Positions 47,695 through 57,151 of a DNA stretch of 64,000 bases are shown here, piece after piece. The notes below the pieces were generated by a model. It saw only the letters and a program-made list of their open reading frames with translations. It was not told the DNA's origin and did not search any database. The stretch comes from Desulfoluna sp. (GTDB taxonomy: Bacteria > Desulfobacterota > Desulfobacteria > Desulfobacterales > Desulfolunaceae), in contig NZ_JAQYWB010000031.1 in NCBI RefSeq assembly GCF_030145185.1, forward strand, positions 1-64,000. The letters run 5' to 3'. Both the position numbers and the translations under genes were made by a program. Position 1 is the first letter of the stretch, and every line of letters begins with the position of its first letter.

Positions 47695-47872
47695 GGCGGT
47701 CCTGCCCTGTGGGTTGGGGGTGTTTTCATCGTAACTCATGGCTTCAGATACACCGATTTCCACACAAAGTCGAGGGTTCCCCTCTTTTTGAAGAGATGGG
47801 TCAGGCTCCCGAATAGGGGCCGAAAGACGGGCCAAAAGAAACGTGATGTTCCCCGGGGGCAAAGGTTATGAT

Positions 47873-47956
47873 CTGTTTGTTAAACCCGTTTTTAATAAAA
47901 TCAGGCAAAAGCTTAGCCCCCGGCAGGGCCGCCGGAGGCATAAGCTGAATAGTGAC
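47873..47956 (-). repeat. Dispersed repeat family F (inverted copy)
   Basis: Reads on the minus strand from GTCACTATTCAGCTT through GCCTCCGGCGGCCCTGCCGG and AAGCTTTTGCCTGATTTTAT to GGGTTTAACAAACAG. Confidence 0.7.
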
Positions 47957-48056
47957 TCCCAGACAATGCCAGAATCAGGGCTGAGGCAAGGGCTTGCGCA
48001 CGCTTGGTTGAGCTGGTAGGGTACATTTTTTTAAACCCGAATTCAAGGGATCGACC

Positions 48057-48455
48057 ATGCTCACCGTCACCGCGGCGCTTCTCCGCAAAGAGGGCAAAAT
48101 TCTTGTGGCACGCCGCCGCCCCGGCATCCGCCACGCAGGGCGCTGGGAATTCCCCGGTGGAAAACCCGAAGCCGGAGAAACCCCGGAGGAGGCCATTGTC
48201 CGGGAAATCCGGGAAGAGCTGGGCATCCTCACGACTGTTTCTGCCTACTTTGGAGAGAGCATCGCCCACAACGGCAATGCAGAAATCCGATTGCTGGTCT
48301 TTGAGCTGATCTGGGTAGAGGGGGACCTGATTCCGGTGGATCACGACCGCATCGACTGGGTTCATCCGGAGGCCCTTCTCAGCTACGACCTTTTAGAGCC
48401 GGACCGTCCCATTGCCCGACAATATATCCAGCGTGAGGAAACACAGCCCCGGTGA
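48057..48455 (+). CDS. mutT: MutT-type NUDIX hydrolase
   Basis: A 132-residue NUDIX enzyme with an intact Nudix box (GGKPEAGETPEEAIVREIRE then ELGI, about 37-60). Length and the WEFPGGK lead-in fit MutT, which removes 8-oxo-dGTP; other NUDIX substrates are possible. Its stop overlaps the GTG start of the next gene. Confidence 0.9.
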   Translation: MLTVTAALLRKEGKILVARRRPGIRHAGRWEFPGGKPEAGETPEEAIVREIREELGILTTVSAYFGESIAHNGNAEIRLLVFELIWVEGDLIPVDHDRIDWVHPEALLSYDLLEPDRPIARQYIQREETQPR

Positions 48456-49060
48456 CATCCTGCCGCAGTATCCCGTATCGCCTTTTCTGCACACGCCGGA
48501 ACATCCTGCTGTGCGATGTGGTTTTCTCCTTTTCGGAGCCTTCCTGCAGCCATGGACGCGTCACCCTTGTGATCACCTATCCGGACCCGACATCAGGCGG
48601 CGCGGTAAAGCGCCATGCGCAATCTCAGAGCTGGTTTGAAAACGGTCACGGAGAGCTGCTCATGTGTGTCGGCCGGTTTTCTCTGCCCGACGCCCTGAAA
48701 AGACGCGGCATCGGGTCCTGGATCTGGTCCGCCATCCATCGTCACCTTCCCCCGGAGGTCCAGGACCGCTTAATCCTCACGGGGTCCCTCTCTTCCACCG
48801 ACGCACTGGTCTCCAGAACCGATGCCGACGGCCGACCGGTCATGGGCTCTGAGGCCCCTTTGTTGATGAACCAGGTGGGGATACGAAACCGCTTCTGGGG
48901 CCGAATGCTCTTGCCATCGGACCTGAAGCAGCCTGTTCTCTGGTGTGATGAGAAAGGAAACGGTGCGTTTCGCGGACGTTTCAAAGACCCGCTTCACGCC
49001 CGGAACGAAGACCGCATCCGGGCTGAGCAGCCCGCGGCCCCCCTTCTAAGATCTGCCTGA
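48452..49060 (+). CDS. Hypothetical protein coupled to mutT
   Basis: A 202-residue soluble protein starting with a GTG that overlaps the mutT stop (GTGA), so translational coupling is likely. A central segment (LKRRGIGSWIWSAIHRHLP) resembles the acetyl-CoA loop and helix of GNAT acetyltransferases, but the match is weak. The N-terminal third is cysteine- and serine-rich. Family not recognised. Confidence 0.7.
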   Translation: MTSCRSIPYRLFCTRRNILLCDVVFSFSEPSCSHGRVTLVITYPDPTSGGAVKRHAQSQSWFENGHGELLMCVGRFSLPDALKRRGIGSWIWSAIHRHLPPEVQDRLILTGSLSSTDALVSRTDADGRPVMGSEAPLLMNQVGIRNRFWGRMLLPSDLKQPVLWCDEKGNGAFRGRFKDPLHARNEDRIRAEQPAAPLLRSA

Positions 49061-49389
49061 AAAAAGACGGTTGGTACCGATTCAGCTCCAAAAGAAGACT
49101 CCGGCGGTAAGCTGTGCCCCCTTGCCACGGCGCAGCCGTTTTTTCCAAGCGCAGCTGAAGGCGAAGACGGATCGCTTGTCGCGCCGTCGCCCTTTGACGT
49201 GGGGCGAATGGCGACGAAAACAGACTGGAATCACCCACCACTTAACTCCCCCCTATCGACCGGCATCGGCAGGAATATTCACAACCCTCACTATTCATTT
49301 GACGAACGATCCATAATCCCATTAGCATTCACTGATTAACTCACCGTAACGACAACATGCAGCCCACCCCAACGGATACGGAGACCGCC
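49061..49389. other. Intergenic region upstream of the first enoyl-CoA hydratase
   Basis: About 330 bases. A fragment resembling repeat family A (CTCCGGCGGTAAGCTGTGCC, about 49087) is present; no gene is seen. Confidence 0.45.
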
Positions 49390-50139
49390 ATGGAACGACT
49401 CATTTTCACCTGCGAAGGACGCATCGGCCGACTCACCCTGAACCGCCCCGACAAATACAACGCCTTTGACGAAGAGATGGTCTCAGAGCTTGAGGCCCTT
49501 TTCGCACGGCTCATGTACAATGAAGAGGTGGGTGTCCTCATTATAGACGGAGGCGAGGCCAAAGGCTTCTGCGCCGGACTCGACATGCAGGGCTACGGAC
49601 CGGCCATCTTCGGCATGCGCCCGGTGGATGCCTACAACGCCCAGGCGCGCATGAGCCGCCTGATGCTTGCCATGCGCCGCATCCCGCAGCCGATCCTCTG
49701 CTGCGTTCACGGGGCCGCCGCAGGCATCGGATTCTCCATGGTCATGGCCTCGGATATTCGCATCTTAGCCGACAACGCCCGCTTTTCCGCCGCTTACATC
49801 AACATCGGCCTGGGCGGCGCAGACATGGCCTCCAGCTACTTTCTCCCTCGCCTCATCGGATCGGGCCGGGCCAACGAATACCTTCTCACCGGCAACTGGA
49901 TGAGCGCCGAAGATGCCATGAGTCTGGGTTTTGCCAGCCGCCTCGTGACCCAAGAGGCGATGATCCCCACCGCCACCGAGCTGGCCACCCTCATGCTCTC
50001 CAAAAACCCCCTGGGAATCCGCATGACCAAAGAGGCCATCAACGCCAACATCGACGCCGGTGGCCTGGAATCCTGTCTCCAGATGGAAGACCGAAACCAG
50101 ATGCTTATGGCCTTTGCCATGCACAACCCGAATCAATAG
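49390..50139 (+). CDS. Enoyl-CoA hydratase/isomerase family protein (1)
   Basis: A 249-residue crotonase-fold protein. The oxyanion-hole segment KGFCAGLDMQGYG and the HGAAAGIGFSMVMASDIRI segment are conserved. At the usual second catalytic position the motif reads YINIGLGGADMASSYFLPR, where one of the usual glutamates appears replaced; isomerase or other crotonase activities are possible. The ATG at 49390 follows GGAGA; an in-frame ATG at 49357 lacks a ribosome site. It is followed by a second crotonase gene. Confidence 0.9.
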   Translation: MERLIFTCEGRIGRLTLNRPDKYNAFDEEMVSELEALFARLMYNEEVGVLIIDGGEAKGFCAGLDMQGYGPAIFGMRPVDAYNAQARMSRLMLAMRRIPQPILCCVHGAAAGIGFSMVMASDIRILADNARFSAAYINIGLGGADMASSYFLPRLIGSGRANEYLLTGNWMSAEDAMSLGFASRLVTQEAMIPTATELATLMLSKNPLGIRMTKEAINANIDAGGLESCLQMEDRNQMLMAFAMHNPNQ

Positions 50140-50294
50140 GTTCGCGAATGGAGTTTCACACCTTGTCGTCTTCCCCGGCAGGGCCGCCGGAGAATCTTTC
50201 CCTCTATCAAAGCTGAATAATGACGTTTTAAATTATTTTTTCTCGACGTGGCTTTGCCACACCAGCCATCCCATGAAACAGGAGACTACAAATT

Positions 50295-51011
50295 ATGACA
50301 TCAGTCGTTTTGTATGAAAAGAAGGGGGCGGTCGGGCTCATCACCCTCAACCGGCCTGAGCGCCGCAACGCCATCACCCAACCACTTCTTACCGAGCTGT
50401 TTAATATTGTAGAAGCGGCTGACGCAGATACGGAAGTGGGTGCTCTGGTGCTGACAGGACAGGGGAGCAGCTTCTGCTCAGGCATCGACCTGGACTGCCT
50501 GGCCACCGACAATATCGTCAACCCCCGAGGCGACGGCAAAGACATGGTGGATGTGTTTCAGGCGTGCGCCACCCCCATTATCGGCGCAGTGAGCGGTTAC
50601 GCCATCACCGGCGGCTTTGAGCTGGCGCTGAACTGCGATTTTCTTGTCGCTGATGAAACCGCCTGCTTCATGGACACCCACGCCAGAATCGGAATTCACC
50701 CCGGCTGGGGCATGACCCAACTCCTACAGCAGGCTGTGGGCCGAAAACGAGCCCTTCAAATCTCCCTGACCTGCGAAAAAATAACGGCCAAAAAAGCCTT
50801 TGACTGGGGCCTGGTCAATGAAGTGCTCTCGGAAGAGACCTTGCTCGCCCGCGCCCTGGAGCTGGCGCAAAGCATCACCTCTGTCAACCGGGAGATGATG
50901 CAAACCGTGAAAGGCTTTATTGAAAGGCAAAATGCCGTCCACGTAAACGAGGGCCTCAGCCAGGAAAAAGCCGCGTTTAAAACCTTTGCCGCGAAGGTCC
51001 TGAAGAGTTAG
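50295..51011 (+). CDS. Enoyl-CoA hydratase/isomerase family protein (2)
   Basis: A 238-residue crotonase-fold protein with GSSFCSGIDLDCL and GYAITGGFELALNCDFLVA motifs. The HARIGIHPGWGMTQLL segment lacks the usual second glutamate. A strong AGGAG ribosome site precedes the ATG. It is 155 bases downstream of crotonase 1, from which it has diverged widely. The partner pathway is not in the window; a fatty- or aromatic-acid degradation role is inference. Confidence 0.92.
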   Translation: MTSVVLYEKKGAVGLITLNRPERRNAITQPLLTELFNIVEAADADTEVGALVLTGQGSSFCSGIDLDCLATDNIVNPRGDGKDMVDVFQACATPIIGAVSGYAITGGFELALNCDFLVADETACFMDTHARIGIHPGWGMTQLLQQAVGRKRALQISLTCEKITAKKAFDWGLVNEVLSEETLLARALELAQSITSVNREMMQTVKGFIERQNAVHVNEGLSQEKAAFKTFAAKVLKS

Positions 51012-51129
51012 GTAACTATTCAGCTTGTGCCTCCGGCGGCCCTTCCGGGGTTCAAACAACGCATCTGCAACCTGCTTTCAAGGTGGTACACCTTGCCACC
51101 GGTGGCTTTTTTAGAGCTGAATAGTGACA
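51012..51129. mobile_element. ~118-bp repeat element with terminal inverted repeats (family F ends around a family A core)
   Basis: Left end GTAACTATTCAGCT and right end AGCTGAATAGTGAC match as inverted repeats (13 of 14). Inside are the family F GCCTCCGGCGGCCCTTCCGG block and a complete family A core with T-run. It lies immediately after the stop of crotonase 2 and has no coding capacity. Confidence 0.7.
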
Positions 51130-51167
51130 GATTGAGACCCTCAGAAAATGAATAGGCGAATCACACC

Positions 51168-51845
51168 ATGCCCGACTTTAAAGCCGTGTTCTTCGATGTG
51201 GATGGCGTCCTTCTGGACTCCCTCCCCCCCCACCTTGCCCTCTGCAGGGCGTTGAACATCCAATACGGACTGGGACTCGACATTCCCGATATCGCGGCGT
51301 TCAAACGCATCGCCCGAAGCGGGGTTCCCATCAGCCCCATGGTGGCCTTTTTCCGTGCGGTGGGATTTCCTGAAGAGGAGGCAAAAAGAGGGGACCATGA
51401 GTATCGAATGCATTTCACGAAACGCTACCGGATACCCGTGTTTCAAGGGGTTCAAGAGATGCTGCAACGCCTGACAGACTCAGGTCTTTATCTCGGCATC
51501 GTGACGGCAAACACCCTGACCAACATCCAAAAACCCCTGAAATCCGCGTTCAGCCTCTTTCACCCCCCTTGTGTCTTCACCCACGACACCACCGAGGGGC
51601 TTCCCAAAGCAGAGGCGATCCGGAAAGGAGCAAAGATTCTGGGCATCACGCCGTCTGAGATTCTTTTCGTCGGAGATCAACGGTCCGATGCGCAATCCGC
51701 AACGGACGCGGGGGCCCACTTTCTGGGCGTCACCTACGGATGGGGCATAGCGGCGGTAAAAATGAGCGGCCCTACGGCCGGATCTCCGGATGAAATCGCG
51801 GCATGGGTGACTCACCGGGTGCGCCCCAACCGGACAGAGCCATAG
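51168..51845 (+). CDS. HAD-superfamily phosphatase
   Basis: A 225-residue phosphoglycolate-phosphatase-like HAD hydrolase. Motif I FFDVDGVLLDS (D10, D12), motif II VTAN, the lysine of GLPKAEAIRKG, and motif IV FVGDQRSDAQSA are all intact. A helical cap domain lies between motifs I and II. Substrate unknown. Confidence 0.88.
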   Translation: MPDFKAVFFDVDGVLLDSLPPHLALCRALNIQYGLGLDIPDIAAFKRIARSGVPISPMVAFFRAVGFPEEEAKRGDHEYRMHFTKRYRIPVFQGVQEMLQRLTDSGLYLGIVTANTLTNIQKPLKSAFSLFHPPCVFTHDTTEGLPKAEAIRKGAKILGITPSEILFVGDQRSDAQSATDAGAHFLGVTYGWGIAAVKMSGPTAGSPDEIAAWVTHRVRPNRTEP

Positions 51846-52123
51846 AAACGGCCTTCTTCCATGGCAAAACGGGAGAAAAAGCGATCCCGCAAAAAAGCCA
51901 CTGGAGTGATTCCGGGCACTGTCTAACCGTGGATTGCCGGGGTTAGCCGGACTCCGTCCTTTTCCAGAATCTGCATAATAAGTCTCTGCATCCCCGCCCT
52001 TTGCATGATATAGAGGAAAAGTATCCCAAGAAGACGCCCGGAACCCAGAGTTCAGATGATCACCCGGGACGCAGGTAACTATCCGAAAATAAATCATCAT
52101 GACAATAAAAAAAGGATCAAACC

Positions 52124-52405
52124 ATGGCCAGTGCAAAAGCCCGCCACATCCTTGTGGCAACCGAAAAAGAGTGCAAAGACCTGAAGAAAAAAATTGAAAA
52201 CGGCGGCGACTTTGCCAAACTCGCCAAAAAATTCTCCAAGTGCCCCTCAGGTGAACAGGGAGGTTTCTTAGGTGAATTCAAGCCCGGCGAAATGGTCCCC
52301 GAATTTGACAAGGTGGTCTTTTCCGCAGAGCCCGGCGTGGTCAGTGAGCCCGTAAAAACCGATTTCGGCTACCACCTCGTGGAAGTTATCAGCCGCAAAG
52401 ATTGA
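52124..52405 (+). CDS. ppiC: Parvulin-type peptidyl-prolyl isomerase
   Basis: A 93-residue single-domain rotamase, the same length as E. coli PpiC. Family motifs KARHILVATEKE, GGDFAKLAKKFSKCPSG, GGFLGEFKPGEMVPEFD and the FGYHLVEV end are conserved. No signal peptide, so cytoplasmic. Preceded by AAGGATC and followed by a hairpin terminator. Confidence 0.95.
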   Translation: MASAKARHILVATEKECKDLKKKIENGGDFAKLAKKFSKCPSGEQGGFLGEFKPGEMVPEFDKVVFSAEPGVVSEPVKTDFGYHLVEVISRKD

Positions 52406-52432
52406 TGCCCAAACGCCTGAGTATAGAATAAA

Positions 52433-52463
52433 CAGCCCCCCGATGTTTAGCCTGGGGGGGCTG
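52433..52463. terminator. Terminator-like hairpin after ppiC
   Basis: 9-bp arms CAGCCCCCC and GGGGGGCTG with a 13-base loop. On the minus strand the stem is followed by TTTATTC, so it may stop transcription better in that direction; there is no U-tract on the plus strand. Confidence 0.6.
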
Positions 52464-52631
52464 CTCACGGGCTCTCCACTGAAAGCACTCATAAAAAATC
52501 ACCGCCCGAATATCCTGCCCCCCTTCCCTGAAATGTGCTATGAGTTTGTGATACATCAGATAACATATATCGTTTGAACGGATGAGGACCCTCCGCAGGA
52601 CCCCACCCGTTCAGATTACAGGGAGTATCGC

Positions 52632-53258
52632 ATGAAGTCGATCGGGCGTCTTTTCCGTCATTTTTTTTATGATTTATGGATCGGTTTGCCGGGATGGGTG
52701 GTTTTTTTCAGTATCTTCTGGCTGGTAAGCGTCTTTTCGGTAAGCACCGACATCGCCTCGGCTCTCTTTCTGGGGGCAGGCACGGCCCTGGTACTCCTGG
52801 CCACAAATACCTTTTTTTCCTGGGCGTCCACCGCCTCATATTTCCAGAGCGGTGCCCCGACCTCGCTTCGATACTTCCTTCCTGTCCTTCGAGGGATACT
52901 CTACCTCCTCTGCGCCTCCCTTATCGTGCCCTTCTATGAGCTCCTGCTGCGACTCGTGGTACCTGAAGCCTATCAACGATTTCAGGACATCACCCCCTTT
53001 ATCCCGGTCGCCTGCCTGATCCTCAGCCAGTTCGGCTCCCTTCCTCACCGCCACCCTGTCCGTGAATCAGTGATCGACAGCCTCTCCACGGGCACCGGAT
53101 TCCTTGTCTATCTGCTCTTCCTCGGCGTCATCACTCAACGCCTGGTCCAATACGAAAAAAGCCCCTTTTACGGGGCTGTCCTGGGAGGAATCCTGCTGGG
53201 CATGATCGCCTATCTCGGGCGAGAAAAACAAAAACGCAACACGAACGCACACGAATAG
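52632..53258 (+). CDS. Integral membrane protein of unknown function
   Basis: A 208-residue protein with about six hydrophobic segments (first about 21-40, last about 180-197) and a basic C-terminal tail (REKQKRN). Preceded by GGGAG. No transporter or enzyme motif was recognised. A family A repeat begins 47 bases after the stop. Confidence 0.78.
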   Translation: MKSIGRLFRHFFYDLWIGLPGWVVFFSIFWLVSVFSVSTDIASALFLGAGTALVLLATNTFFSWASTASYFQSGAPTSLRYFLPVLRGILYLLCASLIVPFYELLLRLVVPEAYQRFQDITPFIPVACLILSQFGSLPHRHPVRESVIDSLSTGTGFLVYLLFLGVITQRLVQYEKSPFYGAVLGGILLGMIAYLGREKQKRNTNAHE

Positions 53259-53304
53259 AAGAGACAAAAAGCCTGCCTTCTGTGGCTAAAGTGCCTGAAA
53301 AAAA

Positions 53305-53430
53305 GCCTCCGGCGGCAAGGTGTGCCACCTTGAAAGCAGGTTTGCGAATGCTCTACGGCTGTCGGTACGATAGGCACCTCGCGTCCGCATTCGCGTGAAG
53401 GGTGAGGACGTGCCTCGCAGGACGCAAGCG
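53305..53430 (+). repeat. Dispersed repeat family A, long form
   Basis: GCCTCCGGCGGCAAGGTG, GCCACCTTGAAAGC, TTGCGAATGCTC, CGCGTCCGCATTCGCG and GGGTGAGG in order, as at 5998-6130. Fragments of families B (ACCAGGCAGAGCCT, about 53459) and C (CTCCTCGAACGAAG, about 53555) follow. Confidence 0.8.
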
Positions 53431-53612
53431 CATAAACTGCGGGACTTCTCTCGACGCTACCAGGCAGAGCCTATGAGCGAAAAATGGTGATAAAATCACG
53501 AAGGTAGCCGAAACAATCATCATGGCTTTTTTTACAATGGATGAAGCATTGCAACTCCTCGAACGAAGAACTAAGAACCAAGCACGAAGAACCTTTTCCT
53601 CTCGTTGCCAGG

Positions 53613-54497
53613 CTATGCCGCGTACCAGAGTCCTTCCTCTGAGCCCTTTACCATCCCGGCCTTCTCCAGCCGCACGAGGTGCTTTTCTATCATGCATTTC
53701 TCCCAAAACAACACAAACCGGGTGGGATGCTTCGGGTAGATGAGCCGTTGGCTTGCCAGGGAATGAATATCAGAAGGATGCTCTTTGATAGCATCCAGGA
53801 TCCGCTCCTCCCTCTGAAAAATTCGCCCTCGAAATTCAGCCAGGACCTCTGCCGATGAGCCATTGCAGACCTTCTTGCTGTGGGAGGTCACCATGGCCCT
53901 GGGCTTCAGGGCAATCAGCCGATCAATGGAGGCCATCAGATCGTCGATATCCGCATCGGGGTCGGCATAATTGGGGCCCACCGCGGTCAAACAGATATCC
54001 CCGGTGAAGAGAATCTCCTCCTCCGGGAGAAACACCGAACAATGCCCCGCCGTGTGACCGGGGGTGTGAAGAATCTCCATGCGGGTCTTCCCGCAATCAA
54101 TCACCTGGCCATCCGCCAGGGTGCCATGAACCGGACGCTGAGTATAGAGGAGCGTCGGGTCCACCGGAAATTCATCCATATGATCCTGAAACCCGCCCTC
54201 CATCAAGTGGCTCCAGCCCCCGCTTGCCGCGACAAGGGCCACATCATCCATGGACGCACGCTCCCGGGAATGGACGCACACCTTCGCCCGGGGAAAAAGC
54301 CCGTTGCCCTTCACATGATCGATGTGGCGATGGGTGTTGATAATGAGATCCACACTCTCCGGCTTAATCTCCGACAAGGCTCTGCCTCCACCGGTTTCCA
54401 CAAGAACTTGACGATCGTCCTCAATAAAAAGGCAGTTTGACCCGCCATACCCTGCATTCACAAGCAGGGAGACACCGTCTCCCAATGAAACACACAT
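53613..54497 (-). CDS. Metallo-beta-lactamase-fold hydrolase
   Basis: A 294-residue MBL-fold protein. The metal motif reads HRHIDH (THRHIDHVKG), followed by HTPGHTAGH, GDICLT and a late TSHSKKV histidine. The C-terminal third (SLASQRLIYPKHP..VLFWEKCMIEKHLVRLEKAG) resembles a small helical/winged domain often fused to such hydrolases. Substrate unknown. The ATG at 54497 was used; a GTG three codons upstream is possible. Confidence 0.88.
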   Translation of the reverse strand: MCVSLGDGVSLLVNAGYGGSNCLFIEDDRQVLVETGGGRALSEIKPESVDLIINTHRHIDHVKGNGLFPRAKVCVHSRERASMDDVALVAASGGWSHLMEGGFQDHMDEFPVDPTLLYTQRPVHGTLADGQVIDCGKTRMEILHTPGHTAGHCSVFLPEEEILFTGDICLTAVGPNYADPDADIDDLMASIDRLIALKPRAMVTSHSKKVCNGSSAEVLAEFRGRIFQREERILDAIKEHPSDIHSLASQRLIYPKHPTRFVLFWEKCMIEKHLVRLEKAGMVKGSEEGLWYAA

Positions 54498-54869
54498 CGT
54501 TGACACACTCCAAACCGCTTTGACTGCGGCTTCATTTCAAGATCTGATCACATCATCCGGCATGTCTTTTCAGCCATGACCTCCAGATCCAGCGGAGCTG
54601 TTTTGATCATGTCCAATGGCATGAGGAGCCCTGAGACCAACCCCAGCACTCCCACCTGTCGGACAAAAAAAAGGAAAGATTATCTCAACCCACCCCAGGA
54701 ATCAACCTGTTTGCCCTCCTCCCCATGAAAACCCTGTTGCCAAACCGACAACCCTTACTATAGAGTAAACATTTACATTCACAACGATTGATGCGCTCAC
54801 AAAAAGTCACCGTCCAAGACCCGTGCGGCACTTCTTAGAAGGCCATCAAGACATACGCACGAGGTCCTC
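54498..54869. other. Intergenic region
   Basis: About 370 bases between divergent genes; no repeat or gene recognised. Confidence 0.4.
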
Positions 54870-55217
54870 ATGAGCCGTCCGGCATCCAAAGCAACCGCTG
54901 TTGTCATCCACTATCTGGCCTACCTTCCCCTGGCCGGGGTCACGCTCTCTGTTTACTTGATTCTGAAAACCCTGATCCTTCAAGTCATCCTCCTCGTTGA
55001 CAAAGGAGGATGGGCCTGGGTAAAAACCCATCAAGCCTTGAACCTCGGGTTTCTGCAACTCATTCTGGACGACCGGCTCTCGGCGGTTCGCCGTCAACTG
55101 GTCTTAGGTGCCGCCAAACTCGCCAACACACCGGCCCTCATCGTCTTTCCCTGCATCGCCCTTCTCTGCTGGCTCACAGGAAAAGGCCTGCAGGCTCTGG
55201 CCAAGGGAATCAAATAG
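54870..55217 (+). CDS. Small membrane protein of unknown function
   Basis: A 115-residue protein with two or three hydrophobic segments (about 11-43 and 87-105). Preceded by GAGGTC. It ends 25 bases before the convergent glycerol-3-phosphate dehydrogenase gene. Family not recognised. Confidence 0.6.
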   Translation: MSRPASKATAVVIHYLAYLPLAGVTLSVYLILKTLILQVILLVDKGGWAWVKTHQALNLGFLQLILDDRLSAVRRQLVLGAAKLANTPALIVFPCIALLCWLTGKGLQALAKGIK

Positions 55218-55242
55218 TTCCTTATATTTTCGCACCGGCTTT

Positions 55243-56805
55243 TCACCCCTCCAAAATATATCCCTTTGCCAATGCGATGAAACGGTCCACCTGAGCATCC
55301 GCCCAGGCCTGGTCTTTGCCGAGCTCCTTGGCCATCAGGCGGGCCACAACAGGGGCCGCCTCCATGGCGGCCCGGGCGTCCAGGATCAGGGCGCGGGTGC
55401 GTCTCGCCAGGACATCCTCCACGGTACGGGCCATTTCGTTTCGCGTGGCCCAGACCACTTCAGCCTGACGATAGGGCAGCTTCTCGTGGATGGGGTTCGC
55501 CAGCTCCGGGGACTCTTTTTCGATGCGCTTGATCAGGCGGGCATCGCTGCCGTAAAGGGGATACGGAGCATTGCCCGCTTCGTCGGCGGACCAGCCGTGG
55601 AGATTGAGGTACTCGGTCCGGGAGGGTCGGTCCGGAAGACCGGCCACATGCATGGCATGATCCACGACGTCCTGGCCCATTTTGCGATAGGTGGTCCACT
55701 TGCCCCCGGCGATGGTAATCAGCCCGGAGTTGGAGATCTCCAGGTGGTGGTCGCGGGAGATCTCCGCCGTCTTTTTGGCGTCGGTGGAGCCGATAAGGGG
55801 ACGAACGCCGGCAAACACACTGAGGACATCGCGGCGTTCCGGGTTCTTGGTAAGGTATCGGGCGGCATGGGTCAGCAGAAACTCGATCTCATCGTCCTGG
55901 GGCCGGGGCTCCATCACGGGTTTGTCGATGGGGGTATCGGTGGTCCCCACGATGACCCGATCGTGCCAGGGCACGGCAAAAAGAACGCGGCCGTCGTCGG
56001 TCTGGGGCACCATGATGGCGCTGTCCCCAGGGAGAAAGGATTTCTCCAGGACAATGTGCACCCCCTGACTCGGGGCGATCATGGGCTCTCGGGCGGCATC
56101 GTCCATCCTGCAGAGATCGTCGACGAACATGCCCGTGGCATTGACGACGCAGCGCCCTGTCAGCTCGACTTCTTCGCCACTCTCCTCGTCCACGACCCGA
56201 ACCCCCGTCACCAGCCCCTGGTTCTTTATCAGACCCGCCACCCGCATGCCATTGACCAGGCAGGCACCATGGTCTTCCGCCGTCAGCGCCAGGGTCACGG
56301 CGAGTCGGGCGTCATCAAACTGGCCGTCGTAGTACATGACCCCGCCCTTGAGGTCTTCCGGTTCCAGGGTGGGGATCAGTTCAAGGGTCCGCTCCCGGGA
56401 AAGATACTTGGAAGGCTTGATCCCGAGTTTTCCGGCCAGCATATCGTAGAATTTCATGCCAATCCCGTAGAAGGGCCCTTCCCACCAGCTGTAATTGGGG
56501 ACAATAAAGGATTGATGACGAACCAAGTGGGGCACATTATGAAAGAGAAGCCCCCGCTCGTGAAGGGCCTCCAGAACCAGCGTGATATTGCCCTGCTGAA
56601 GGTATCGAACGCCTCCGTGGATGAGTTTTGTGCTGCGGCTGGAGGTCCCTTGAGAAAAATCGGCCTGCTCCAGAAGAAGGGTGGAGAACCCTCGGGAGGA
56701 GGCCTCCACCGCCACGCCAAGGCCGGTGGCACCACCGCCTGCCACGATAACATCCCACACACGCCCACGCTCTGTTGCCTGCGAAAACATTCTGGATCTG
56801 TTCAT
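55243..56805 (-). CDS. glpD: Glycerol-3-phosphate dehydrogenase, FAD-dependent
   Basis: A 520-residue flavoenzyme that oxidises glycerol-3-phosphate to dihydroxyacetone phosphate and feeds electrons to quinone. The FAD-binding fingerprint VAGGGATGLGVAVEA (about 21-35), STKLIHGGVRYL, the conserved WTTYRKM segment and a C-terminal helical domain match GlpD/GlpA. A GGAGG ribosome site precedes the start. No glpK, glpF, glpB or glpC gene is adjacent, so the GlpD/GlpA distinction rests on length (~500, without a Fe-S tail). Confidence 0.94.
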   Translation of the reverse strand: MNRSRMFSQATERGRVWDVIVAGGGATGLGVAVEASSRGFSTLLLEQADFSQGTSSRSTKLIHGGVRYLQQGNITLVLEALHERGLLFHNVPHLVRHQSFIVPNYSWWEGPFYGIGMKFYDMLAGKLGIKPSKYLSRERTLELIPTLEPEDLKGGVMYYDGQFDDARLAVTLALTAEDHGACLVNGMRVAGLIKNQGLVTGVRVVDEESGEEVELTGRCVVNATGMFVDDLCRMDDAAREPMIAPSQGVHIVLEKSFLPGDSAIMVPQTDDGRVLFAVPWHDRVIVGTTDTPIDKPVMEPRPQDDEIEFLLTHAARYLTKNPERRDVLSVFAGVRPLIGSTDAKKTAEISRDHHLEISNSGLITIAGGKWTTYRKMGQDVVDHAMHVAGLPDRPSRTEYLNLHGWSADEAGNAPYPLYGSDARLIKRIEKESPELANPIHEKLPYRQAEVVWATRNEMARTVEDVLARRTRALILDARAAMEAAPVVARLMAKELGKDQAWADAQVDRFIALAKGYILEG

Positions 56806-57151
56806 GATTCCTCCTTACCCTCGGGTATAGGCTTGCTCACACTATCAAAAAGGGGATGCCAACGATCCACGGCCCTCTATTCAACCCTCACAGGTTATCG
56901 CACCAAATTCGCTGTCTTCAAAAATGAGTTTATGCTATAATATTCAGATAATATATCATGCTATATACGTAAGATTCCGGCCCCAGCTGCCCATTCAATT
57001 CGCTTTTATCAGCCGCCTGCCATGATGCGAAATCTGTACAAACCGACGCGTTGAGATCTCCAAAACCCCCTGTACCAAAAAAAGAAACACACCGCAGTAT
57101 AGCCTCTGTCATTGAATTTTCAACCATGGATCATTCAACAAAGGAAAGACC
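56806..57151. other. Divergent promoter region (glpD / hypothetical)
   Basis: About 345 bases without a gene. The AT-rich stretch at 56925-56975 (TATAATATTCAGATAATATA) is the best candidate for promoter sequence; direction not resolved. Confidence 0.45.

Noticed and set aside
55108-56940. 610-codon plus-strand open frame opposite glpD
   Set aside because: It is the antisense of a clearly conserved flavoenzyme; long antisense frames are expected at this base composition.
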